From Euglena gracilis (taxonomy: Eukaryota; Euglenida; Euglenophyceae; Euglenales), in the NCBI GenBank assembly GCA_039621445.1, contig CP154954.1:57585602-57649601 (forward strand): a DNA stretch of 64,000 nucleotides, read 5' to 3'. The translations under genes were made by a program, and so were the position numbers. Positions 10,001-22,000 of this stretch are shown here, piece after piece. A model generated the notes under the pieces. That model had not been told where the DNA came from. It saw nothing but the letters and a program-made list of their open reading frames with translations, and ran no database searches. The stretch's first letter is position 1. Each line of letters begins with the position of its first letter.

Positions 10001-13000
10001 GTGAGGTTTTTGGGTGTTTGTTTGGTGGGCGATGTTTGTTTTGTTTGTGTTTTTTTTTACCAGTGTGTCCCATCGTATTCATCCCTTGTCCCGTCTTTCA
10101 ATGGGTGAACGATTTCAAGGATATTTTGCCTTTTAACGCTCCTCTGCAACCTCTGCTCCACTTCATCTTGTGGATGATTTGAAGTGTGGGAGGGTGAAAG
10201 AAATCAGAGATTCCAAGCCTGGTGGCTTATCAATTGCAACCTGAGAACTGAATGGGAGACAGCAACTCTCAATCTGTTGGCAAAGTATGATGAAAATGTT
10301 TTGTTTTCACGAAAAATAAATAATGGAAGTCTAGGAAGAAAACAGTTGAGAATTTAGGTTTTTTTCAGTTTGGTGCCCAAGAGAAGGGTGCAGACACACT
10401 TGGAGGTTTTCTGCAACACCTCAAAGCAAAGCTTGGGCTTCGCTTCTTTTTCCAGCCAACAGCTTGTTCCAGCCTCAGATCCCCCTCCCCCTCATCAACG
10501 AGTTTATTTGGGCGGCTGGACAATAATGGACTTTTCGCTTTTGGAGGCACAAAAATGGGCCAGAAATGGTCAAAATGGGCGAAATTGGGTCGGAAACGGG
10601 CTGGCAGGGCAATTTTTGGCCAAGAAATCGTTGCTTTTTTTTTTACATAATTGGCAATCTTTTTTGGACATTTCTGCAGTTTCATTTTTTTGGCACCCGG
10701 TTCGACCCTGGGTCGAGCCGAGCTGCCTTTTTCCAACCAGCACAAATTTTTCAGCCTTTGAGCTGGACTCCCCCATGGAGGGGTCTTTAAACAGCACCCT
10801 GCTCGTACCTGGATATTCAATCTGCACAAAGGGGTGCCCCGCTGTTGTTTGTTGTCACAACTGTTATTGTGCAGGCAACTGAGGAATCTGAGTTGTCTGT
10901 GCAGCCGTGGCACCACAGTGCACTAAAACAAGAACGTTCTTTATATTGCATGTAGCAGAGGGGATTTGATCGACATTTGTTTCCTAAGCTTTGATTCCTT
11001 GCAGTGAGGTAGGCATACATGCCATTCACCTTCCAATCATCACAACTGTTTGTCCCATTCAGGCTTCTTTAAGGAAGGTCGGACCCGGGGGTGCTATGTG
11101 CAGACAGGGGGAGGGCATGTCCAACCACCCCCCCCCCCAGAGGGGCCCAGAGGGGGGGCGATTTCGGGCCCAGAGGGTTCAGCACAGCGGCTGTATCATA
11201 GACTACCCACCATAAAACCTGACCATTTCCAAGGGATATTGGCTGGTTTTTCTATGGCCGGGACCCAAAAAAAAAAAACCAACCCTCCGGAAGGGGGGAA
11301 AACAAGTTTTTAATAGTGCTGAGCTCTTAATGGGAGCACGTAATACGTAATGGACGTTGGAATAGACCAGGACCGCGAATTTCGCAGATTTACATATTGT
11401 TTTCAATTTTTCGGCTTTTTTTTGACCCGGTTTTGACCCAAACACCATCGGTTTTGGGCCCAAAACGGGGCGCTGGCAGGTCGAAAAACGCTCATTTTCT
11501 GCTCAAAAACAGGTTTTCTGGGTCCAGGAGGCCAAAAACATGGTTTGGGCAAAAAAATTCTTTTTTTTCTTCGACTTTCTGACCCAAAAAGAAATAGCCT
11601 GAACAGCTAAGTCAAAACAATCCAAAAAAAAACTGTACAAAATGGCCAAAATTGGCCGAAAAATGGCCGTATCTCGGGCTGGGCGGTAGTTGTGGGGAAA
11701 TCAAAATGCGGTTAGATAGGGCGTTCCAAGGGCTTCAATTTAGGTCTTCGGACATTTCTTTTGATTCCCCACCATTTTTAAGAATTTTTAGAAAAAAATA
11801 TTTTTTTGATCCAAAACAGGGCCGAAAACGACCAAGTCGCAAGCCTGCCGCACTGTTTTGGGCTGTAAATCGGCCATATTTCGGCTAGGCGGGGGGTTGC
11901 GGGGAAATCAAAATACCGTCAGATAGGGTGTTCCAAGTGTTCCGTAACTCGGGCTACACCAAGAGTCGGGGGGAAAGTAAACTATGGTTGGATAGGGCAT
12001 TCCAAGGGCTTCTTTTTTGCTCTCCGGGCATTTCCTTTGATTTTGCTCCACCGTCGAGATATTCTGGAAACATCTTTTTTGACCGAAAAAAAAACGGCCC
12101 AAAAAGCTCCCCAAAATGGCCGTTTTGGGCCGCAAAAGCGCGCCGGAACACAGGCCAGGCGTGTCGGCGGCCAAAACGGCGAACGGGGGGCGATAGAGGG
12201 CCTCCAGGGGTGGATTTCGTCAGACCGACATTTCCGGAAATAATGAACGTTTTCTCGAGATATTTTCGAAAAATTGATTTTTTGACCGATTTTTGGACCC
12301 CGGCGAAATGGCAGAGTCGGAAGAGGGGGGAGGGGGGGGCGGATCCCACCTAGTTTGGACCCCTTCGCGCATGAATAACTCGGGCGTGGCGGGGAGTTGG
12401 GGTCAAACGGAGGTGATTTGGAAACTAGAAATCCAGTCGCTCGTGACTGAAGAAAAAAATCCAGTTCCCGGGATCATGGTGATAATCCGCCGGTTCCCAA
12501 GGTGGCCCCAATTTGGGAGGGGGGGGGTTGGACCCCCTTTTTCCCCAGAGGTAAGCTTCGCTCTTACCCACAAAGGGATAAGAGCTCAGCGACCCCCCCC
12601 TGAATAGAAGCCCCCCCCCCGAATGGTGTCCCCCCCCCCCCGAATGGAAACCCCTCGGATTTTGACCATTGTTCCAAATAGAACCCCCCTTTAAACACAG
12701 TGTAAAAATGAAGGGGAAAAACATCCCAAAAACAAAAAAAACACCAAACAGAAGCCCCCCCCCCCTGGTTTTCGACCAACGGTCCGAATAGAAGCCCGGG
12801 GTGATTCCATTCGGGGGGGGGGGGGGGCGGTTACGTCCTATGGGCAGGTACCCCACCCCCCCCCGTCTGCCTGGTAACCCTCCAAGATCCTTCAGCCCTC
12901 TTTTTTGGTTGTTAACACCTGGGGAATAACATCTCCGGAAAATAGCACACTTTTCTGAGGTCAACATCTCCCAATAACAGCTATCCCTTCTGCACACACC

Positions 13001-16000
13001 CGGGAGGCCCAGTAGTTTGGGGCTTCGACGCACACATTCACACACACGCACAAGACAGCACAGCACAGCACAGTACAAGACACCCCTTCTCCCCCCCGGG
13101 ACGGATGATCCCACTGTGCCTCCCCGACCATCGACACTTGCCCCATTTGTCTCCCGCCCAGTGCCTCTCACCGCGCGCGCTCCGCCCCGAATTCCTGAAT
13201 TCGCGTCCCGGATGCCCCCCGCTGGCCCCGGCGGGGCAACGGCGGAGACCGCGGCACGGTTCCAGCGCCACCTGCAGGGCCAATGCGAGGCTGCCGGGAT
13301 GTGGGCCAGAGCGTCGCTTGCGCCGGAGTGGACCCCAGTCCCAGGGATGTGCAGGAATCCCCGCAACCCCATGGGTGGTGGGGGGGTGATAGGTCCCCCC
13401 CCTCCACTAGGCTTCCCCGTATTTCCGGTGGCGCCGATTTTGAGGTCAAATTTTTTCTTTCGGCGCCTTCGGCCGAAGGAGTTTTCTTTGAGCGGGTGCC
13501 ATGGGGAGGGTCAACCGACCCCCCCCCCACCTCCCGGTTGGGGGGTCGACTACCCTCGCCCACCAGATCTTCCTGTGCAGCCCTGCCCACTCCCCTGGGG
13601 GGTCCAGCCCATACAATCACTTACCACTGGCCAACCCCCCCGGGGGGGTGGGTGAGTGGTTGTTTCAGAGTGATTGACTGGTGTTTGGCCTAGACCCGGG
13701 GGGGGGGGGGGAGGCCCCCAGTGCACACAGGGGGGGGGGGGTTGGCAAAAAACCACTAAAGTGACGCCTCGCCGAAGGCACCGGAAAAAACTTTGGCCTT
13801 TTTTGCACGTTTTTGGTCAAATTTCCTTTGGATTCCAGAGTGGCCGACCCCCCCGGGGGGGGGGGAGTGACTGACTGGTTTCCCAAAAAAGTGACTGACT
13901 GGTTTTTCGAAGTGTGGAGTGACCCCCCCCGGGGGGTCGGTAAAAAATTGTATGGCCAGCCCACCTGCGGCCGTTTCCCAGCCCAAATCCCCCCTGGGGG
14001 GTCGTCAAGCAACGCCCTGCCGGGGACCCCCGCCCTGCAGCGACAGCTGGCGGGGGCCGCCACCGTCTCCAAGGCGCAGGGCGGACTGAAGCTCCACCTC
14101 GAGCGGTGTGTCGGCGCGCGTGGCGTCGGCGCAGGGGCGCGGGGCCACACCAGCCCCCCCCCAAAAAAACGTGGCAGGTGTCAATTCAAGAAGTACTTCC
14201 GGTGGCCTGCTGTTCCCTTTGTTGGGTGCAGGTCCTCAGCAGTGGTAAAAAATAGTTCCAAATAGCCTGGAAGGGGGAAGGTGAAAAGGGACGGTTCCAG
14301 TAACCTACCTGGCAACCCCTCCATCAACCATACAGCAACCCGAAGGCGCACTGATCTCGAACCCTCTCAGCACTCAATCCCTCTCAAGCGCCCCACATGG
14401 TGTATTTTCGATCTCGGCTTGCCTCTAGGGTTGCTATACAGAATTCTGCCATGTTCCACTCGCGAGTCGGCAAAAAAAATTTCAGCACCGGTCCTCCGTC
14501 CCGGCCTGTCAACCCAGCCCAACCCACAGCCCCCCGTCACGGCTGTATAGGAATCCCCCTGCGATGGGGGAGGTCGACCTACCCCCATCCTGGTGGGGGA
14601 GGGGAGTCCAACCCCCTCACGCCTTCCCACATTTCCGGCGGTGCTGATTTTTAGGTCAAAATTTTCCTTTGGTGCCAGGCTGCTTTTTAAGGAAGTGCGC
14701 ACCCCCCGGGGGTCGGGTTTTGGGGTGGGCAGTGCTATAGCACCCCCCCCCCGCCAAAGGAACCAGGGCCCAAAAATAGCCATTTTCAAAGGAAATGGTT
14801 GAAAGGAATTTGGCTCCAGAGCGCGATGTCAGGTAAAATCCTTCCCAAAACACGAGTACCTGGGAACTTGTGGTGAATTGATGTGGTTGGTGGTACAACT
14901 GCCATGTTACGTCGGTTAGAAACCTCGCGACTGAGAAACGTAGGGCTGTATTTACGTATTTTTTCAGCAGTTTTTTCAGGAAGCGGAAAAACGCTTCCTG
15001 TTCTGTCTCATTTCAAAATTAATGCCTGTTTTTTTTCGGTACAACTGCCTGGGTGATCACAGTCACTACCCACATTTGCTTGACTGCCTGCCGTGATCAC
15101 AGTCACTACCCTACCCTGCGGACTAACCAACTAATCGGACAGCTGAGGCGTATGTAGTATCTTGATCTCGGTATATACACCGATCTTCCTTTAGCCTTCC
15201 ACACCAATGTGACTTAGAACAGTGACACCAAAAAACAAACGTCCTCTAACAAACTGCGTTCAAGCTCTGTACTAATGAACCTGACTGCCTGCGTGATCAC
15301 AGTTGCTACCCACACATGTGGCTTCGTATGAAGCGGATTCCCGCTGCCTCCAGGAAAGGCAAAAAGGAGGCTGTCACTGGTAGGGAACCACAGACAGTAC
15401 GTGGAGGGGGTGGGCAGTCCCCGCCACATACGGCCTTTGCTGGCCATTGCCAGCGGCAGCCCGTAGAGCACGTTCAGTTAAACGACCTGAATGCGTGTGG
15501 TTTGAACAATGTAGTACTTTGTGGTCACACCACTCGGTATGAACTTACATGTGGTCGCGATCTCAGCCGTAGGTGAAGCGGTTTTCCGCTTCCTTTTCAT
15601 TCTGTCGGAGTTATAACACCGTTTTCTATGTTGTTATTAATAAAACCTCCGCCAAGGTCATGTCAGCGGAGGACTTCTCATGGACTCGATCGCCTCAGCG
15701 GAAGTGACGTAGCGAACAATGCGATACGAGCACGTCGAGTTGCGTACCAATCTTGGCTTCGGTACACCACTGTAATTGTGTTCTTCAATTTGGATGATAA
15801 CAGTAACACTGTTGTCCTGTTGATGGTACATGCAACCGGTAAACAGTTATGTACCTCGCGAGTGACATTGAACATATTGTACACTTTGTTAAAAGAAGCG
15901 GAAAACCGCTTCCTATTGAAGCTGACGTTGCATTCTGCGTGGCTTCGTAAGCATTGCAATGCGATGTGCGATGTTGTTAACCGTTTAACGTTTGACAGAA

Positions 16001-19000
16001 CCATGAAGTGTATTTTGCAAGGTACATCGTACAGTACGTAACGTTTATGTACTACGATAACTGGGGAGCCTGGACTGTACGATCGCCTGCCTGGTCCAGC
16101 AAAAGCCGTAACCGAACCCCTGACGGCTGGGCACCGTTCGGGGGTACAGGGAAGTGAATTGGACCCGGTCCAGCCTCTCCCCTTTTTGTGAATTGTGACA
16201 AAAACGTGTCAAGGAAGCGGAAAGCCGCTTCCTTTACCTTCTGTATCTCCTGTTCATGGACCTACGCATTTGCTGCGCGCATTACACAACCGCCAAACCG
16301 CCATGTGCACCACAAACGTCATATATTGGTTCCACGCTCAGTCTAAGCCTAAAACCATTCTGTCTCAAACAGTACAAGGCGGGGAGCCACGGGGCTGCCG
16401 GGAGCCTGCTTCCGCCGCTGGCGGCCCCGGCAGCCCACAGGAACAACCGACACCGACGGTGGCCAACGTCGGTGTCAGGCAGAGTGAATCACAAAGGTGA
16501 TACGTGGTCTCTCCTCCTTTTTATCAGGCACAGCATAAATGTAGCTGTATTTCTGTTAGATCACGCATGTGTGTGTCGATGAAGCGGTATTCCGCTTCAT
16601 TAGTCATTTTACTTTATTTTCTTAGTTATGCGGATGTCTTCCATGCACGCAGGTATTTGCTATGTGTATATTCTCCTTCTGTATCTGTGTGTCGGACGGT
16701 CAGATGACATCATTGTTTGTTTGTCGATTTAGTAGTTTTCCAGCAACCTTTTGCTGTATTGCATTTACATGTGAATTTGCTAAAAAATTAATTTCGGAAA
16801 TCATGGAAGCGGTTTTCCACTTCATCTGTTATACAGTCAAAATGGCCGAAAAATTTCTCATCCGATGTGTAACTCGAAAATTTTGGCTGTTTTTCACAGC
16901 ATTTTTCTGGCATTCCGGGTGACACTTCAGTCAATTTTATCACGGGCAATTTATGCCTCCTAAGCTTGGTTGGGTTGGCAGACACCAGGGTCCAGAACCG
17001 ACCCTCCCCCGTGGGGAGGAGGGGGTGCCTGCTGTGGGCAGGCACCCCATAGCACAAGGCACTCCCCTCCCCCCCCCCCGGGTTGGTAAAAAAAAGAATT
17101 CTTTTGGCGCCGGATTTTCTTTGAGCGGGTGCCATGGTGGGTTGGCGGGCCCCCCCAGACCCCCACCAACCCTCACCAGACCTCACCCCCCCCCCACAGG
17201 ACCGGGCTGGGGGACCAGCACCTTCCCTTGCTGACCGCCGCCCTCGACGCCACCGCCGCGCCACTCTCCAAACTCAACCTGGCGGCCAACGGGCTCACCG
17301 ACCGGGGGCTGCCTGCCCTGTTGGAGCTAGTGGCCCGCCCCTGCCCAGGGCAGGCCGCGTTCATGGCCCGGCCCACACTCAGGCCACCTGGACCCCGCCC
17401 ACCCACCCCCTTTCCCGCCAAATTTTTGACGCGAACGTTCTGACAAGCTGCCAGGCCCAGCCCTGCGTCCGGTGCTCCCACCTCACGCACCTCGACCTCA
17501 GCAACAACGCCATCACAAATCAGGGAGCAGACGAACTGGCGGAGGCACTGCTGGGCAGGGGGCTGTGTGGCAGGCTGCATGCATAAACCTTCTGAACCCC
17601 GAACCCTTCTCCTGCATCGTGGCTCCCCTGTCAAACAAGGGTGCCAGGAATCATAATAATTCAATTCAATTCAATTCACGTGCAATTCAATCAAGGATCT
17701 CTGAAGAATCGCAAGTATTTTATTATTTTCATGCACGTGGAAGCAAACGGTTTTGTCATATTTCGGGAAGGCACCAAATCGCTGCGCCTGAGGGTTTTAC
17801 AAAACATCGAAATGACAGACCAGTTCTTCCATGATTGAAAGTCAATGAATGTGCAGTCAAAAGAAGCGCTGTGTGGATCAGTTGCCGATTGCCAGAAACA
17901 GGACCTTGGGTACGTGTGTGGCTCTAAGTCAGTGTTCTGATTGGTGTTCTTTTGATCTGCGTCACAGTCACCTGCCATTGAATTGTGCTGCCCCTCCGGT
18001 GGTGAACCTTGCTGGGAACCATGTGGATGACGAGGTGGTGAAGGTGCGTTGCTGCGTTGTAAGAAAGAAATCGAAATTCTTTAGCCAACCGTCGACCGGT
18101 GAGCTTTCGGAATTCTGCGCGACAATTTGGTGGCGTGTTCAGCAAAGGTCGTGTCTCACACAGGCCACCCAGCTGGACTTCTTGGCTGTTCAATCCCAGC
18201 ACCCCCCAGGAAATTGTCAAGGTGTCCCCCCCCCCCCCCCCGGGGAAACTGTCGTGCCGGTCCCCATTGTTGTCCACCCTGCCATCCTAGGGGATTTCGG
18301 GATCCCTGGTAGTGGCCAACCTGTCAGGTGATGGTTCCCCTCCACTATGTTCAGGGAAAAATCCACCAAAATCCCCTGTGACGTTGTGGCAGCCGTCATC
18401 CCCTCTGGAGAAACCACCTGATGAGACTAGTACCGGGCAATTTTTGGTATTTGCAGGTTGGACAGTACCGAAGACCACATGGCAGTTTTCCAGCTGTGGC
18501 GCAAAAAAAACGTTGCCGCTTGCCCAAGTCTTAGCCTCGCCGCTGCCATTCGGCGTCATTTCCACACAGCTGCTCAGCACCACGGAGTCTGCGACCGCCT
18601 CGCATCGCAACGACCACGACGGCGACGGCGACGGCGACGCCCCGACCGCCTCCGCCCCCGCCTCCTCCTCCTCCGTGGACCTGCCCAGCAGTGGCCGCAC
18701 CCCTGCCGGCGCCGCTGCCCCCGCCGCCGCCGCCACCGACGCCGACGAGTCTAACGAGGAGGCGGGGGAGACCTCAGCACTGACCGACCTGCCGCTCAGG
18801 ACTCCGACGGCCCTGACCCGACTCACCCACCCCCCGCAGGTCAAGTTGTCATGCCTGGGAACCTGCCAGGTCCCCAGCACAGCCCAGCCTGTCATCAAAT
18901 ATAGTTTTCAGCCTGTCAACACACACTGTCCGGGGTGGGGGAGCCGGAAGCACACGGAATGGGCAGTAAATCAGGGTCCAGAGCGGTGCGGTGACGTTGG

Positions 19001-22000
19001 GGCGGTGAAGTTTAGTGGTTTAAGAGGCCCACTCCATGCCCTCCCTCGATCTCTCGACCCCACCCCGCCTCCCAAAAACCCTCGCCAGAATTCCAAACCT
19101 TGCCGCCACCTTTTGCTCTCACCCTCCCTTCCTTCCTGTGAGTCCCCCAAACGAAGCCCTGCGGTCGCTGTTCGATGACGAGGACAGCAGCAGGGGGCGA
19201 GTGAAGAGCAAGGCCCCGCCACCGGGTATGCGCCGTCCAACCTGTCAGTGGCTGGCCTTCTTGGGGCACTAAAAAAAAGAAAGGAAAGGAAGGAAAGGCA
19301 GTGAAGCCCTCCATTTAGTTGCACAGTGCCCAAAGGGTGACCAGGGATTTCCTCTGTTTCGTGCCGCGAAAAAATCACCAAAAATCACGAATCAGCACGA
19401 AAATGAAGCTTTCCCAGAATCACAAAAAAATCACAAAAATCGCGAAAAATCACGAGTGAGATTTGAGGAGTTTTTTTTTCTGCCAGCAAGTTTTTCTTTT
19501 GGTAACTGAATGTTTGAGGGCTGGGACAGCTGTATTTATTTCTTACTCCCATCCAGGCACCTACGGCCGACCAGGGCCGACCAGGGCCGACCAGGGCCGA
19601 CTATGATTTTCAGGACCCCCGTAGGTGGGGGTTCCGACCAGGGCCGACCAGGGCCGACCAGGGCCGACTTGCATGTGGTTGGCCAACCGAAGGGGAATGG
19701 ATGAAGGAATTTGGCAACTTTTCCTCTGGAACAAGCACCTCTGATGATGCTGGGCGATGCAGGGCGATGCTGGGCGATGCAGGGTGTTGCTGGGCGATGC
19801 TGGGTGATGCTGGATTTTTGGAGACCAGAGGTGGGGTTCCGATGCTGGGCGATGCAGGGTGTTGCTGGGCGATGCTGGCATTTTTTCTGTATATTTTGAA
19901 GAACTAAACCCATTTTTGGATAATTTTCTCACAAATCTCCAGTTTTACACCCATTTTGGCCATTATAGACCAGTTTTTGCTAATTTGGGGGCTATTTGTC
20001 ACTGATTTGGCAAATATTGGGCTAATTTGGGTCAATCTGAGCATTTTTTATGGCATTTTGGCCATTTTGCGCCATTCTGGTAATTTTGGGTCATTTTTCA
20101 CAATCTTTTGTGGATTTTGTTGGCGTTTTTTGGTAATTTTTGGTTATTTCAAGCCATTTTAGGTCATTTTGGTTGCTTTTGGGGAGCCAATGGAGGCCTT
20201 ATGGGGCACTTTCTTTTGATCTTGGCGAGACAATTCAGAAAATCATTGCATCCCTTCACATTTTTTCTGTGAAGGATACCCCCACCTATGGCCGACTATT
20301 TGCCGACCAGGGCTGACCAGGGCCGACCAGGGCCGACCAGGGCCGACCAGGGCCGACCAGAGCACCAAAATGGGTAGTGACCATAGGTGCGTGCTCCCAT
20401 CCCTTTTTATGTTTTTTTTGGCTTTGTTTTGTTTTATTCGCTCTTTGCCGTCTTCTATTTCTGGTGTGTAACAGTGTCTGTCTGTGTGGCAAATAAAGAA
20501 TCAGCACAAAAGAAGGGTGGGTGATTTTCTAGTATTTATGAAGTTGTTCAGAGGGTTTTCTGTCAAGTATTAAGTTTCCCCAATGGAAAAATAGATATTG
20601 ACAAGAGGCGATAATTGCTCTACTCCGTGCCCTTTGCTCTCTGCCACCTTTGTCATTTAATCCAAAAAAAAATGCCCAAAGCGGCCAACCTGCCAAAATT
20701 AAATTTCACCAGGCACCTGCACCGTGCAAGAAAATGATTTATTTTTGCGAAAAGTTGTTCAACATTGCAGATTTCACAAAATCCTGAAAAATACCACAAA
20801 ATACTGCAAAATTGTGATTTATCATAACCCCCCCCAATTAGAAGCCCCTTCCCCCCAAATAACAATCCCCCCCCCCCCAAATAGAAGCCCCCTCTCTCCG
20901 GTTTCCCGCCAAAAATCCAAATAAAAGCCCCCCCCCCCCCCAGGCAGCAAGGCGCTGGCAAACTGCAAGCACGCAAATGCAAGGTGAATCGGAATCTTTG
21001 GACACATCAAAAAGAGACATCTTCGAGGAACTCTGCATAAAAAAGAGTTATTTCCACGTCAACAGAAGTCCAAATAGCCTGACTTTTTACACCCAGCGCG
21101 AGGCGCCGAAGGTTTTTTTTTTTGGCTGCACACAATTGTGCCCAATTAGAAGCCCCTGGAGCTAGAGCCCCCCCCTCGGGTTTTCTGCAGATTGACCGAA
21201 TGGTTTTGGGTTACTATTCGGTTAGTCTTCGGGGGCTTCGCATTGGGTGGTTTAGATGTACATTGTTGTTTTGTGTGTATAAGAAAGGTGAAAAACTGGG
21301 TGTTTTTTCTGGTAGCACGAATAAGCATGAGTGATCATGAATAGTCACAAATTAGAATCAAGGGTTGTCAGCATGAATGAGCGATTGTCGGAATCCCTGT
21401 GGGGACAACTTTTTACAACGAAAATTCATGTTGCCACCTTGTTTCATTTAGTCACCCTTCTGATGTTCCGTAATGGCGATATGGTGCATCTCCGTGTGCG
21501 TGTGAGAGAGTGTGTGAGTGGGTGGGTGGGTGGGTGGGTAAGTGGTGTGTGCGTGCATGCGTGAGTGAGTGACTGAGTGAGTGGTTTTGTGTGTTGCAGC
21601 TCTGTCCTGAACATCTGGACATGATTTTCGCCAAAACTGAGATGACAGTGCTAGATAATAAATCCAAAACTGAGTGTGCCAGATTATAATTCCACACCAT
21701 TTTCAGTCGGAAAAGTTGGAAATTGAACAAGGGGGTCTAATCGGGCGATTTTATCATAGCACAAAACATTACGAAAAATCACAAAAAATCACAAAAAAAT
21801 CCCGGAAAATCATGAATGAGAATTTGGGGCCCCCAGCAGAAACAGAGGTAATCCCTAGTGTCACACCCCTGACGTTCTGAATCTCCGGTCCAAAAATGTG
21901 CGCACCACGTGCATTTAAATTGTGGGGGTCACCCAATACTTTGTAATCAGTGTTGCCAACCTCTCTTTCTCGTGGCGATGCCGATGTCAAGGGCCACGGC

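Larger units (their letters stand above)
14106..17199 (+). other. Gene A intron 3, about 3.1 kb
   Basis: The intron holds a C-tract repeat (14,560-14,760), the hairpin island (14,930-16,930) and a second C-tract repeat (16,970-17,160). It ends with a CCCCCCCCCACAG acceptor. No host exon is supported within it. Confidence 0.55.

Noticed and set aside
10695-10730. tRNA gene suggested by a GGTTCGACCC-like T-arm
   Set aside because: No acceptor, D or anticodon arm can be folded from the flanking T-rich sequence.
16045-16190. Fragment of organelle rRNA in the hairpin island
   Set aside because: A TCCAGCAAAAGCCGTAA stretch faintly recalls a conserved small-subunit segment, but mismatches are many and no other conserved rRNA block is present.
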